A DNA stretch of 64,000 nt from assembly GCA_040285825.1 (NCBI GenBank), contig JAUPSS010000010.1:124001-188000 (forward strand), read 5' to 3'. A program made the position numbers and the translations under genes. How positions within the stretch are numbered: position 1 is the first letter of the stretch; every line of letters begins with the position of its first letter. This document shows, one piece after another, positions 31,780 through 42,869 of this stretch. Below the pieces are notes generated by a model. That model was not told the DNA's origin. It saw only the letters and a list, made by a program, of their open reading frames with translations, and ran no database searches. This DNA comes from Eukaryota sp. TZLM1-RC (Eukaryota; Metamonada: BaSk clade).

Positions 31780-34700
31780 TTATTTTTTTTTCTCACTCAC
31801 TTTCAACGTCCTCCTTTTTCTTAACTTGACGTCCTATTGTCGGTTCGATTGAATTCCTCCAGTCTTAATGTCAGACAGTCTCAGTGATACTGACTGGACT
31901 GCAAAAAGTACCGAACGTGATCTTGACAAACCAACCTCCTCAACCACCAATCGTTCTCATTCTCCCCACCTGTCACTCCATGCTAGAAAATCATTGGAAA
32001 AAAATTTAAATGAAAATATTTCTAAACCCCGCCGCAAATGTAGTAAATGTCGAAAATCCGGACATAACATTGCAACTTGTCCGCTTATTCAAAAGGAAAA
32101 ACTGAATGCTCGTGCTGCAATTGCTGATTTAAATTTTTCGTTATCACACAATCCTAAAAATGAATTTTTAAGTGAGATTCCCGATAACACTCCTATCAAA
32201 GAAGATCAAAAGGATGAAAAAAAATGTGTTTTTTGTCGAAAGCTTGTTGCTGTCAATGATTCCGGTCGACCTTTACTTTTTTGTGATTCTTGTGTTGCTG
32301 CAGATCAGCTACGTTGTCCCATTCGTGTTCCTGCTCAGCTTAGTCCGTTGGCTTCGATACCTTTTGCTGTTGTTCTTCGTGCCTTTACTGAAAATCTCCG
32401 TAAAGGATTATGGGATGTTACGCCTATTTGGAAATTTTTTCTGAAAAAAGATAAAAAACTTTTATCGAAAAAATCAAATTTTAAAAAAAATGTTTTTTCG
32501 AAAGAAAAATTAGTGAGAAAATTAGCTTTAAAAGGACGTTTTGGATCTGCAAAACAATGTTTATTTTCTTCTGATTTAGCTGAATGTAATGAAAGCACAT
32601 TGTTCCAATTGAATCATCTTCATCCGGAAGAAAATTTTCATTGTACTAAACCAGATTCAGTTGATTATTGGCTGCAAAATCCTGTCAATGCTTCTGAGGT
32701 ATTGAAACTGATTCAGCAAATGCCTACTGGAAAAGCTCCTGGGCCATCTTTGTTGAATTTTGACATGATCAAATCAGCTGTTGGACAGTGTCCTGAAATT
32801 GCTGACGATCTTGTTCTTTTTTTCAACAATCTTCTTACGTTAAAAATTAAAGTCCCTTTTGAGATGACCAGTGCTCGCTTAATTGCCCTTAAAAAAAGTC
32901 AATCCAAAATCCGTCCAATTGCAATTGGAGAATCTTTTTCAAGAATTCTTGCGTCTCTTGTTTTCAATAGAATTGGAAAAAAAGCCAAGGAATTTTTCAG
33001 TCCGTTTCAATTTGGAATCAAGACAATTGATGGTGCTTCTTCTGCTGCTCTTTCGTCGGATGTGTTTTTTAATTCTAGTGATTCTAATTACATCTTCAAT
33101 TTAGATTTTAAGAATGCTTTCAATTCTGTATCTCGTTCTTCCATTTTACCTTTGCTGCAAAAGCATTTTCCTGAAGTTGAGCCTTTTTTCTATTCATTTT
33201 ATGGAAAATCATCCACATTGGTCTATGAAAATTTTGACCTGCTTTCGTCTTCAGGTGTTAAACAAGGTGATCCACTTGGTCCTTTTTTCTTTTGTCTGGC
33301 AATTCATCCATTAATGTGCGAATTGAAAGAAAAATTCCCAGAAATAGATATTGTAGCATATATGGATGACATTTCTGTAATTGCTCCTATTACAATTCTG
33401 AAACAAATAGCAACTTTTATTCAACAGCGTTATGAAGATATTGGTCTCTCATTGAATATCTCCAAATGTTTGATTATTGGCCATGAACCAATTGATTTTT
33501 TCATTAATGATGTAAATGTCCCCTTTATCAATTATGATCAGTCTGGTTTTCGTTTTTTGGGTTGTTATCTCGGAAATATTGATGAAGTGAAAAGCCAACT
33601 TTCGACTCTGTTGACTCAATTTGGAAATGAATTAGAATCAATAGAAAATTTAAATATTGAGAAACATTTGAAATTCTTTTTCCTCAAAATCTGTTATTCT
33701 GGAAAATTTACTCATATTTTGAGATCAACATCACCATCAATTTCCTTGGAGTTCTCTCGCATTTTTAATGAACAAAGAACTAATTTTTTAGCAAAATTAT
33801 TGGAAATTGATGCATCTCAGTTACGAAGCCACATTTTTGTGGTACAAATTTTGGTGGTGTTGATTTTCATAAGTCAAGCTACCTTTGTAAAGCTGCCTTT
33901 ATTGGAGGTGGAAAGAATTTTATTTATGAATTTGTGAATCGTTTTCCTGAAAAAATTCATCTCATTGAAAATTGTGGCAGCTCCTATCTTATTTCTTTGC
34001 AACAGGAAATTGAAACTCTTTCACCCAATATTTGGGCTAAATGTTTCCCCTCTGATATTGTGGAACTTCCTTCAAGAAGCTTGCTCTCCTTACCATTGAC
34101 TTTTGCAAAATTGCAGAAAAAAATTTTGAAAGTTTTAGAAAACTTGGATTATTTTGTACGTCTTAGCTTGGCTAAGGAAAAAAATCCCGTTTTTGCAAAC
34201 TTTTTGATTGATCTTGAAGACAGTTGCTCAAGTTGCTTAATCTCCCAAATTCCCAACATTTACGGCCTTCTACTTAATGATCATCAATGGACCACTGCAA
34301 TGAGATTGAGATGTTTTCTATGGCCTTGCTCATTGCCAAATGATTTAATTTGTCGCTGCAAGAGTGTTGTTACGCTTTCCCATATTTTAAACTGTAAGTA
34401 TTTCATAACTTATCGCTCACTTGTTCATGACTCAGTTCGTGATCAATTATATGCCATGTGCAAAAGTTTCAATATAGAGGCATTTATTGAGCCACTAGTA
34501 CGTAAGCTGTCTTCAGATCAAACTGATGATTCCTTTGGTAAAAGAAGGGCAGATTTAGTAGCTCCAGGGATCGATGGTGTTCTCAATGTTGTAGACGTTG
34601 TCTCAGTGGATGTTTGCAAAAATTCTGCTGCTCGTTTAGTGTATTCCGCTGACTCGCCGTTATCTAACGCCGAAAAAAAGAAGATAAAAAAATATGAAGA

Positions 34701-35055
34701 ACCTTTGGCACAGTTAGGTAGAGTGGAACATGTGAAATATCAGTTTGTGCCGTTTGCAATTTCTCTTTTTGGCAATATTGGACCTTCAGGCTTGCACTTT
34801 TTGGAAAATTTTAAAAAGTGTTACTGAATAGGTCTGGTAAAACAATGAACTCCACTTTCTGGTTAAATAGAATTGTTTTTTGCATTTTCAAGTCTATTCC
34901 AACAATGATTTCAAAGGCACTTTTAGCTATTGGTGTAGAATATGAACGTAATGCTGTGAGTAGGTTCAGTAATAGTGACGCTTGTTTGGAGGATATTGAA
35001 TTCTAGATGGTTATTTTTATCTCAATAAATATTCCAGTTTTTTTAAAAAAAAAAA
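31780..35055 (+). mobile_element. Family C LINE, full length, 9-bp TSD
   Basis: 3276 bp. The 5' end reads 'ttatttttttttctcactcac', the 5' UTR is ~88 bp, the ORF ~1046 codons, and the 3' UTR has 'ctcaataaatattccag' followed by a T run and A-tail. The TSD 'ttttggatt' is at 31771-31779 and 35056-35064. It is the best preserved whole element in the window and post-dates the tandem duplication, since unit 1 and unit 3 lack it. Confidence 0.94.
31868..35006 (+). pseudogene. Family C LINE polyprotein, two apparent frameshifts
   Basis: ATG 31868 (MSDSLSDTDWT), residue ~58 CSKCRKSGHNIATC knuckle, ~120 CVFC...CDSC ribbon, ~288 GKAPGPSLLNFD, ~412 LDFKNAFNSVSR, ~485 KQGDPLGPFFF (upstream of ~498 AYMDDISVIA), ~827 CRCKSVVTLSHILNC, ~894 KRRADLVAPGIDGV with VVDVVSVDVC, end CLEDIEF, TAG at 35004-35006. 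A missing T in the run at ~33835 and a missing A in the run at ~34815 shift frame. Everything else is open. If both are sequencing errors the element may be coding-competent. Confidence 0.92.
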
Positions 35056-36179
35056 TTTTGGATTGAAAATCCTATTACTGCAATTGAGGTTCTTAAAGCT
35101 ATTCAAAAATTACCTAAGGGGAAAGCAGCAGGCCCATCTGGAATTTCTTTTGATCTCTTAAAAATAGCGTGTTCCAGTGCTCCCGAAATTGCTGATGATC
35201 TAGCCCACTATTTTCAACAATTAATTGTTTTGAAAATAAATCCTCCATTTGAATTGCTCGCAGCACGTCTGATTGCTTTAGTAAAGCCTGGAAACGGAAT
35301 CAAACCTGATGGAATACGCCCAATTGCTGTTGGTGAATCTCTTTCTCGTTTGCTAGCATCAATTGTCTTTGATCGTCTCAAAGACAAAGCTTCTACATTT
35401 TTGAATCCTCATCAATTTGGAATCAAAACCATTGATGGTGCTTCTGTTGCTGCTATTGCCTCTGATACCTTTTTTAATGCAGAGGAAAATAATTTTATTT
35501 TTAATCTCGACTTTAAAAATGCTTTTAATTCTGTAAAGCGAGAAGCAATTTTTGAAGTTATTAAATCTGATTTTCCTGAGCTATCGAGTTTTTTCTACCA
35601 TTTTTATGGGAAAGAATCAGATTTAATTTTTAATTCATTTGGTCTTAAATCATCTTCTGGAGTGAAGCAAGGAGATCCTTTAGGCCCATTATTGTTTTGT
35701 TTAGCTATTCACAAAACTTTAAATATCATTAAGCAAAAATACCCTTCCATAAAAATAGTTGCTTATATGGATGATATATCCTTGATTGGTTCATTTGATT
35801 TACTAGAATTGGTTGCTCAAGAAATTGCCGATTCATATGAAAATATTGGGCTTCATCTTAATGCCAGCAAATGCCTTCTGATTGGCTCTTCTGCTCAAGA
35901 CCTCGTGATAAACGATTCTATTGTCCCTTTTACTAATTATAGTAGTGATGCTTTTAAGTTCCTTGGTTGTTGGTTAGGAAATGTGCCTCAAATTCATAAT
36001 GAATTGCAAGTTATTTTGGAAAAAATGAAAATTGAACTTGATTCAATTTCTTCTTTAGATATAGAAAAGCATATTAAATTTTTCATGCTTAAAATTTGCT
36101 ACACTGGGAGAATAACCCACATTTTGAGATCTTGTGCTCCTTCCATAGCATTAGATTTTTGTCGTTCATTCAATTCATT

Positions 36180-36960
36180 TTTTTTAAATTTATTTTTATT
36201 CTAAACCTATAAATCAACATCTAAAAAAATCCATCTCTCCCAAAACAAAACACTAGATGCAACTCTCTCATAGTGAGATCCAAGAGAAAGCAAAGCATCA
36301 GAAACCATCTTCAACATCCCCTTAAAAATAGAAAACACAATTCTATTTTGCCAAAACAACCTGTTGAAATTTCTGCCAGTTCTTCTCTTTACAATCATTT
36401 CAAAATCATCCAAAAACGTAAAGCAGTTGGTGCAAGTGAACCAAAAGGGAAAATACAAATGGATACAAATTGTATTTTGCATGCTGTAGACTGGCCAATT
36501 TGGACAAAGGTTCATTGTATTTTTGAATTTAAAATTTTCAGCATTTGAAAGGGGATTATGAATTTCAGAATTAACAAGCCTTTCATTTGAGGCATTACAA
36601 GGATCAACAGACATTACATCCAATAAAATAAAGCTTCCATCTAATCCAGGTAATATGACATCACCTCTATTATTCTTATGAAAATCATTTTCAGCATCAA
36701 ACAGATTTGACAACAGAGGTTCCAAGAAGGATTCAATTCTATGAGATTTACACATACAATATAACTGGTCTCTTACAGCATCATGAACCTTGCTTCTAAA
36801 AGTAATAAAATGTTTACAATTTAACAAATGAGTAGTTGTAATTTCTTGAGAACATTTACAAATTAAATTATGAGGTAAATTATCAGGTCAGATAAAGGAA
36901 CGAAATCTCATATTCAGAGTCCAAGCAGAATCGGATAAGAGAGTACCATAAACTTGTGGA
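36180..36960 (-). mobile_element. Family A LINE, duplicate of the 29698 insertion
   Basis: Same truncation point, same TSD 'attcaattcatt' (36168-36179, 36961-36972) and same private substitutions as 29698-30481. It differs mainly by missing bases in A or T runs near 36415, 36447 and 36520 that shift the frame. This pattern suggests homopolymer miscalls. Confidence 0.9.
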
Positions 36961-37851
36961 ATTCAATTCATTGAGAACAGAATTTTTTGCTGATTTATTG
37001 GATGTAGAACCTGAATGTTGAAAAAGTCACTTATTTTCTTCAGCAAATTTGGGGGTATTGGATTTACTAAATCTTCAATTTTGTGTCAATCAGCATTCTT
37101 GGGTGGTGGCAAAAATTTTATTTATGAATTTTCTCGTAGATTTCCTGATGATTCTCATCTGTTAGTCCCCAATTGTAGTCCCTATTTGTATGAGTTATCT
37201 TGTGAACTTGAAAAATTACCGCCACAAATTTGGACCAAATGTTTTCCTCAATCAATTCAAGAAATTCCAAACCGATCTCTATTTAATTTACAGTTTTGCT
37301 GTAAAAAACTTCATCCATTCCACTTCCCCACTCTCCCCACAATACAAGCTATGCTCGAAATTCATCTCAAAAAATTTTCATTCAAAAACTGATCATTGTA
37401 CCAGAAAAAACACAGAAAAACCACCATTACGTTCCTTGCGTTCTGTTGCGCGTTCTATTAACAACTCCGTTTCTCGAAATTTGTTTTCTCCAGCTGAAAC
37501 TGCAAAAAGTCAAAAGTCTATTTCTACTTTTAACTCAAAAATTGACAAAATTGAAAGAACTGAAAAAATGAAACCACTGCCATTAAAAGGTTCTAAAAAA
37601 TGTTCGATTTGTGGTATCAGTGGTCATAATTCGAGAACGTGCCCTGAGAAACAAAAAAGAGAATTTGAATTAAAATCTGCTCAACAAATTCTCAAATGTT
37701 CTGTTCCAGCTGTTGCCGTTGTGAAAGGTGCTGAAAATAATGTTTCTGACGATCAACAGTTAAATGCTTCTAGTGTTCCCTCTTCTTCCCCTTCTGAAAA
37801 CAGTAATTTTTGTTGTCCATTTTGCAAAAAAGATGTTGCAGATTCACGAAA

Positions 37852-38838
37852 TCAATTCAAGAAATTCCAAACCGATCTCTATTTAATTTACAGTTTTGCT
37901 GTAAAAAGCTTCAACAAAAATTGTCAAAGATTTTTGAAAGCTTGGATTTTGATGTTAGACTTGGCTTGGCCAAGAAAAAGAATCCCGCTTTTGCAAATCT
38001 TTTACAAGATATGTGTGACAGTACTTCTTCTGCCTTAGTAACAACAATTCCACAAGTTTATGGTACTCTCTTATCCGATTCTGCTTGGACTCTGAATATG
38101 AGATTTCGTTCCTTTATCTGGCCTGATAATTTACCTCATAATTTAATTTGTAAATGTTCTCGAGAAATTACAACTACTCATTTGTTAAATTGTAAACATT
38201 TTATTACTTTTTAGAAGCAAGGTTCATGATGCTGTAAGAGACCAGTTATATTGTATGTGTAAATCTCATAGAATTGAATCCTTCTTGGAACCTTTGTTGT
38301 CAAATCTGTTTGATGCTGAAAATGATTTTCATAAGAATAATAGAGGTGATGTCATATTACCTGGATTAGATGGAAGCTTCATTTTATTGGATGTAATGTC
38401 TGTTGATCCTTGTAATGCCTCAAATGAAAGGCTTGTTAATTCTGAAATTCATAATCCCCTTTCAAATGCTGAAAATTTTAAATTCAAAAAATACAATGAA
38501 CCTTTGTCCAAATTGGCCAGTCTACAGCATGCAAAATACAATTTGTATCCATTTGTATTTTCCCTTTTGGTTCACTTGCACCAACTGCTTTACGTTTTTT
38601 GGATGATTTTGAAATGATTGTAAAGAGAAGAACTGGCAGAAATTTCAACAGATTGTTTTGGCAAAATAGAATTGTGTTCTCTATTTTTAAGGGGATGTTG
38701 AAGATGGTTTCTGATGCTTTGCTTTCTCTTGGATCTCACTATGAGAGAGTTGCATCTAGTGTTTTTGTTTTGGGAGAGATGGATTTTTTAGATGTTGATT
38801 TATAGGTTTAGAATAAAATTAAATTTTAAAAAAAAAAA
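37852..38838 (+). pseudogene. Family A LINE, 5'-truncated, inserted in unit 3
   Basis: Encodes QEIPNRSLFNLQFCCKKL to FLDVDL with 3' UTR and A-tail: linker, CKCSREITTTHLLNC, RGDVILPGLDG, LLDVMSVDP. The 12-bp TSD 'gattcacgaaat' is at 37840-37851 and 38839-38850. A TAG created by an extra T near 38212 and a lost T near 38566 break the frame. Confidence 0.92.
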
Positions 38839-39738
38839 GATTCACGAAATGGTCGAAAACTTTTGTTTTGTACGAATTGTAAAGCCGTTGATACCGTAAG
38901 ACCCCCGATCCGGATCCCAGTAGAAATAAGTCCCGCCAGCACAATCCCCTTCTCAATGGAAATGAGAAATTTTACTTCTGAATTGAAAAATAATAAGTGG
39001 AATATTTCATCCTTCTGGAAATATTTTGCTAGAAAAAACAAAAATTGTTTTAAGAAAAAATTTGGAAATAGAAAAATCGCAAAATCAAAAATTTGCCGAA
39101 AATTGTGCTTACGTGGTCGTTATGGTGCCGCAAAGCAGTCTTTGTTTTCCTCTTCTTTGGCTGATGTAAACTCTGATACCCTTGAAAAACTCCAAAAGTT
39201 GCATCCTCAAGAAAATTTCAAGTGCAGCAAGCCTGAAGTGTGTCCTTTTGGATTGAAAATCCTATTACTGCAATTGAGGTTCTTAAAGCTATTCAAAAAT
39301 TACCTAAGGGGAAAGCAGCAGGCCCATCTGGAATTTCTTTTGATCTCTTAAAAATAGCGTGTTCCAGTGCTCCCGAAATTGCTGATGATCTAGCCCACTA
39401 TTTTCAACAATTAATTGTTTTGAAAATAAATCCTCCATTTGAATTGCTCGCAGCACGTCTGATTGCTTTAGTAAAGCCTGGAAACGGAATCAAACCTGAT
39501 GGAATACGCCCAATTGCTGTTGGTGAATCTCTTTCTCGTTTGCTGGCATCAATTGTCTTCGATCGTGTCAAAGACAAAGCCTCTACATTTTTGAATCCTC
39601 ATCAATTTGGAATCAAAACAATTGATTGCCTCTGATACCTTTTTTAATGCAGAGGAAAATAATTTTATTTTTAATCTCGACTTTAAAAATGCTTTTAATT
39701 CTGTAAAGCGAGAAGCAATTTTTGAAGTTATTAAATCT

Positions 39739-42682
39739 TTTTTTTTTGAAAAGTAATATTTATTTTCAAAACCACAGTCTAAAAGTCAATATCTTCAAAA
39801 CAAGCTTCCACACCATCAAACCTTACAGCAGCAATGTTTTCATAATGTGCACTGACAGACATTAAAGCTTTCGAAATCATTTTAGGAATTGATTTGAAAA
39901 TAGTAAAAACAATACGATTTAGCCACAAGCGACGATCAAAACGCTTATTCATTCTTTTTTTTACAAGATTTTCAAAATCATCAATAAAATTCAAAGCAGT
40001 TTTTCCAAGACGACCATACAACGATATAGCAAATGGGCAAATTTGGTAATCTACATGGCGAACATGTTTCAATTCTTTTAAAGGATTTGCATACTTTTTC
40101 CGTTTGTACAATTCGGAGTCATCAAGGGGGGATACTTCGGATTGAGCATTTTTCAAGGCATTTTTCTTGCATACATCCACTGTTACGACATCAACAACAT
40201 TCATGACATCATCAAACGAGGGTACAACAACATCAGCACGTCGTTTTCCATATTCTGAATCTCTTACGCTTTCATTTATATCAAGAGACCTCAACAAAGG
40301 TTCTACAAAAGATTCAATATGATAGGAATTACACATTGCATGGATTTGATCTCTGACTGCATCATGCAACGTAGAACGATAGGAAATATATCTATTGCAA
40401 TTAAATAAATGTGATAATGTCAAACCAGCTCCACATTTACAAAACAAATCATTGGGCAAATTACAAGGCCATAAATAACAACGCATTCTCATAACAGTGG
40501 TCCATTGGTCGTCATTCAAAAATAGACCATAAATCTGGGGAATTTGATTTATCAAAACTGCAGATGAACTGTCCTTCAAATCAATCAAAAAATTGGCAAA
40601 AGCAGGATTTTCTTTCTTAGCCGTGCTAAGTCGAACAATAAAATCCTTGTTTTCAAAATCTTTCAAAAGATGTCGTTGGAGCTTTTTCAACGCAAATTTT
40701 AATGAATATAAACTTCTGTCTGGAATTTCTTGAATGGATATGGGGAAACATGATTGCCATAAGTCGGGAGATAAACTGGATATTTCTTGTCTTAAGTTAT
40801 CCAGGAATATGCTATTTGTATTTTCAAGAAGATTTTCGGCAAAAGGATATCTTCTAGAGAATTCAAATACAAAATTTTTCCACCACCAATAAATGCAGCT
40901 TTGGTCAAATATTTTGATGAATTGAATCCAACACCGCCAAGTTGAACATCAGAAAAAAATATGATTTTTCAAAATTGATGGATCAACAGACATTAAATAA
41001 GCCAAAAATTGGGTACGTATTTTGTTAAATTGTCTACAAAAATTGTAAGTTAGGGATGGAGGTAATGATCGCAGTAAATGAGTAATTTTCCCAGCATAAC
41101 AAATTTTCAAAAGAAAAAACTTAAGATGTTTTTCCAATTCAAGAGTCTTTATGACTTCTAGCTCTTTTTTAATTGAATTTAAATAATTTTCAAGGCTGTC
41201 AAGTGTCTTTTCGGCGGAACCTAAATAGCAACCCAGAAAGCAGAAACTAGTTGAAGTATAATCAATATATGGAACTTCGAGGGAATTAATTATTAACTTA
41301 ACATTTTTTCTAGAAATACAAAAACATTTTTGAACATTCAAATCAAGACCTATGGATTGGTATAATGTAGCAGCTTCATTAGCAACCCTATTAATTGTAC
41401 TTTCTGGACCAATACAAGAAATGTCATCCATGTAAGCTACCACTTGAAGGTCAGAATTTTCTTCTTTTAATTTTTTCAAAATTGGGTGAATTGCAAGACA
41501 AAAAAAGAAAGGACCTAAAGGGTCTCCTTGTTTAACTCCTGATAAAGTATCCAGATTAAAAAGAATTAAAAATTAAATCAGATGAATTACCATAAAACCT
41601 ATAAAAAAAGTTTCGAGTTCAGGAAAATTTGATTTGATTTCTTTCCAAATTGAATCTCTTTTCACTGAATTGAAAGCATTTTTGAAATCAAGATTAAAAA
41701 TGCAACTATTTTCGTGACAATTGAAAAACAGATCAGATGTCAAAGCTGCAACTGAAGCTCCATCTATAGTTTTGATTCCATATTGGAATGGAGAAAAGTA
41801 TTCTTTAGCTTTTGTTGAAACTCGATTAAAAATTACTGAAGACATCAAGCGATAAATGGCTTCACCAATGGCAATTGGGCGAACTTTTCCATTAGGTTTA
41901 GTTAAAGCCACTAACCGTGATGCACTTAATTCTTTGGGTGGAACAATTTTCATTGTCAAAACATCTTGAAAAAAGGAACATAAATCTTTAATAATAAAGG
42001 CATTTTGGCGGCACACAGATTTCAGCATATCAAAAGTAATTCCAGATGGTCCTGGAGCTTTTCCAGATGGAAGACGGAAAATGGCAGTTTCAACTTCTTT
42101 TTCAGAAAGTGGATTTTGTTTCCAAAATTGTGAAGCAGATGGTTTATCCAAATTAAGAAATTCAGCTGGATGCAGATCCACTAATTGATTTACAGTTTCA
42201 TCAGTCACAGGAGCAAGATCAGATGAGAATAGAGCGTCTTTCCCTGAACCATATCTCCCACGTAGCAAAAGTTTTCGTACAGTCTTATTCTTGGGTTGTT
42301 TCTTTGGAGTGAAAACCTTTTGGGGACGAGAACCTGATTTTTGTTCAAGGAAGAATTTCCAAATAGAAAATATATCCCATTCTCCTTTTTTCAAAGCAAG
42401 ACTGAATGTTCTAAACGCAACAGAAAAGGGAATGGAAGCCTTGGGACTGAGAACATTCGGAATCTTACATGGAGGCCGTAATGTATCAAGCGAGGAGCAA
42501 ACATGGCATACATATAAATTATTTTTTAAAATATATCTTTCAGCTTTTTCATTACAAATAGCACAATTATCAATTTGACTTGCTTCAAGGGGAATATCTA
42601 ACATCACTGCATCATTGTCTTCTGCAGTGCACTCATCTTTGGGAGGTAAATTAAATTCTAAATTATTTAATTCAGCGGCAGC
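39739..42682 (-). pseudogene. Family B LINE, nearly full length, inserted in A unit 3
   Basis: Runs from the B1 3' end to the codons just upstream of NNLEFNLPPKDE, missing only ~100 N-terminal codons with the knuckle. Ribbon, GKAPGPSGITFD, LDFKNAF, AYMDDISCIG, CKCGAGLTLSHLFNC and RRADVVVP are all present. The 13-bp TSD 'agttattaaatct' is at 39726-39738 and 42683-42695. Frame breaks lie near 40690-40950, 41480-41570 and 41610. The last 303 codons (39779-40690) are open. Confidence 0.92.
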
Positions 42683-42869
42683 AGTTATTAAATCTGATTT
42701 TCCTGAGCTATCGAGTTTTTTCTACCATTTTTATGGTAAAGAATCAGATTTAATTTTTAATTCATTTGCTCTTAAATCATCTTCTGGTGTGAAGCAAGGT
42801 GACCCTTTAGGTCCATTATTGTTTTGTTTGGCTATTCACAAAACCTTAAATATCATTAAGCAAAAATAC

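Larger units (their letters stand above)
30833..37313 (+). pseudogene. Family A LINE, tandem unit 2, split by C(+) and A(-)
   Basis: Segments 30833-31779, 35056-36179 and 36961-37313. Starts ~25 codons into the ORF (HPFHFPTL in the wrong frame, then SRNLFSPAET), CSICGISGHNSRTC knuckle, CPFC...CTNC ribbon, RT with YMDD, thumb to NLQFCCKKL. There the next unit begins. C(+) is inserted after 31779 with TSD 'ttttggatt', A(-) after 36179. It contains neither start codon nor RLE, so it cannot be active. Confidence 0.85.

Noticed and set aside
37253-37911. A 61-bp repeat (37253-37313 and 37851-37911) looked like a very long target-site duplication.
   Set aside because: It is explained by a second A(+) copy starting at 37852 with its own 12-bp TSD 'gattcacgaaat' (37840-37851, 38839-38850); both copies simply contain that stretch of A.
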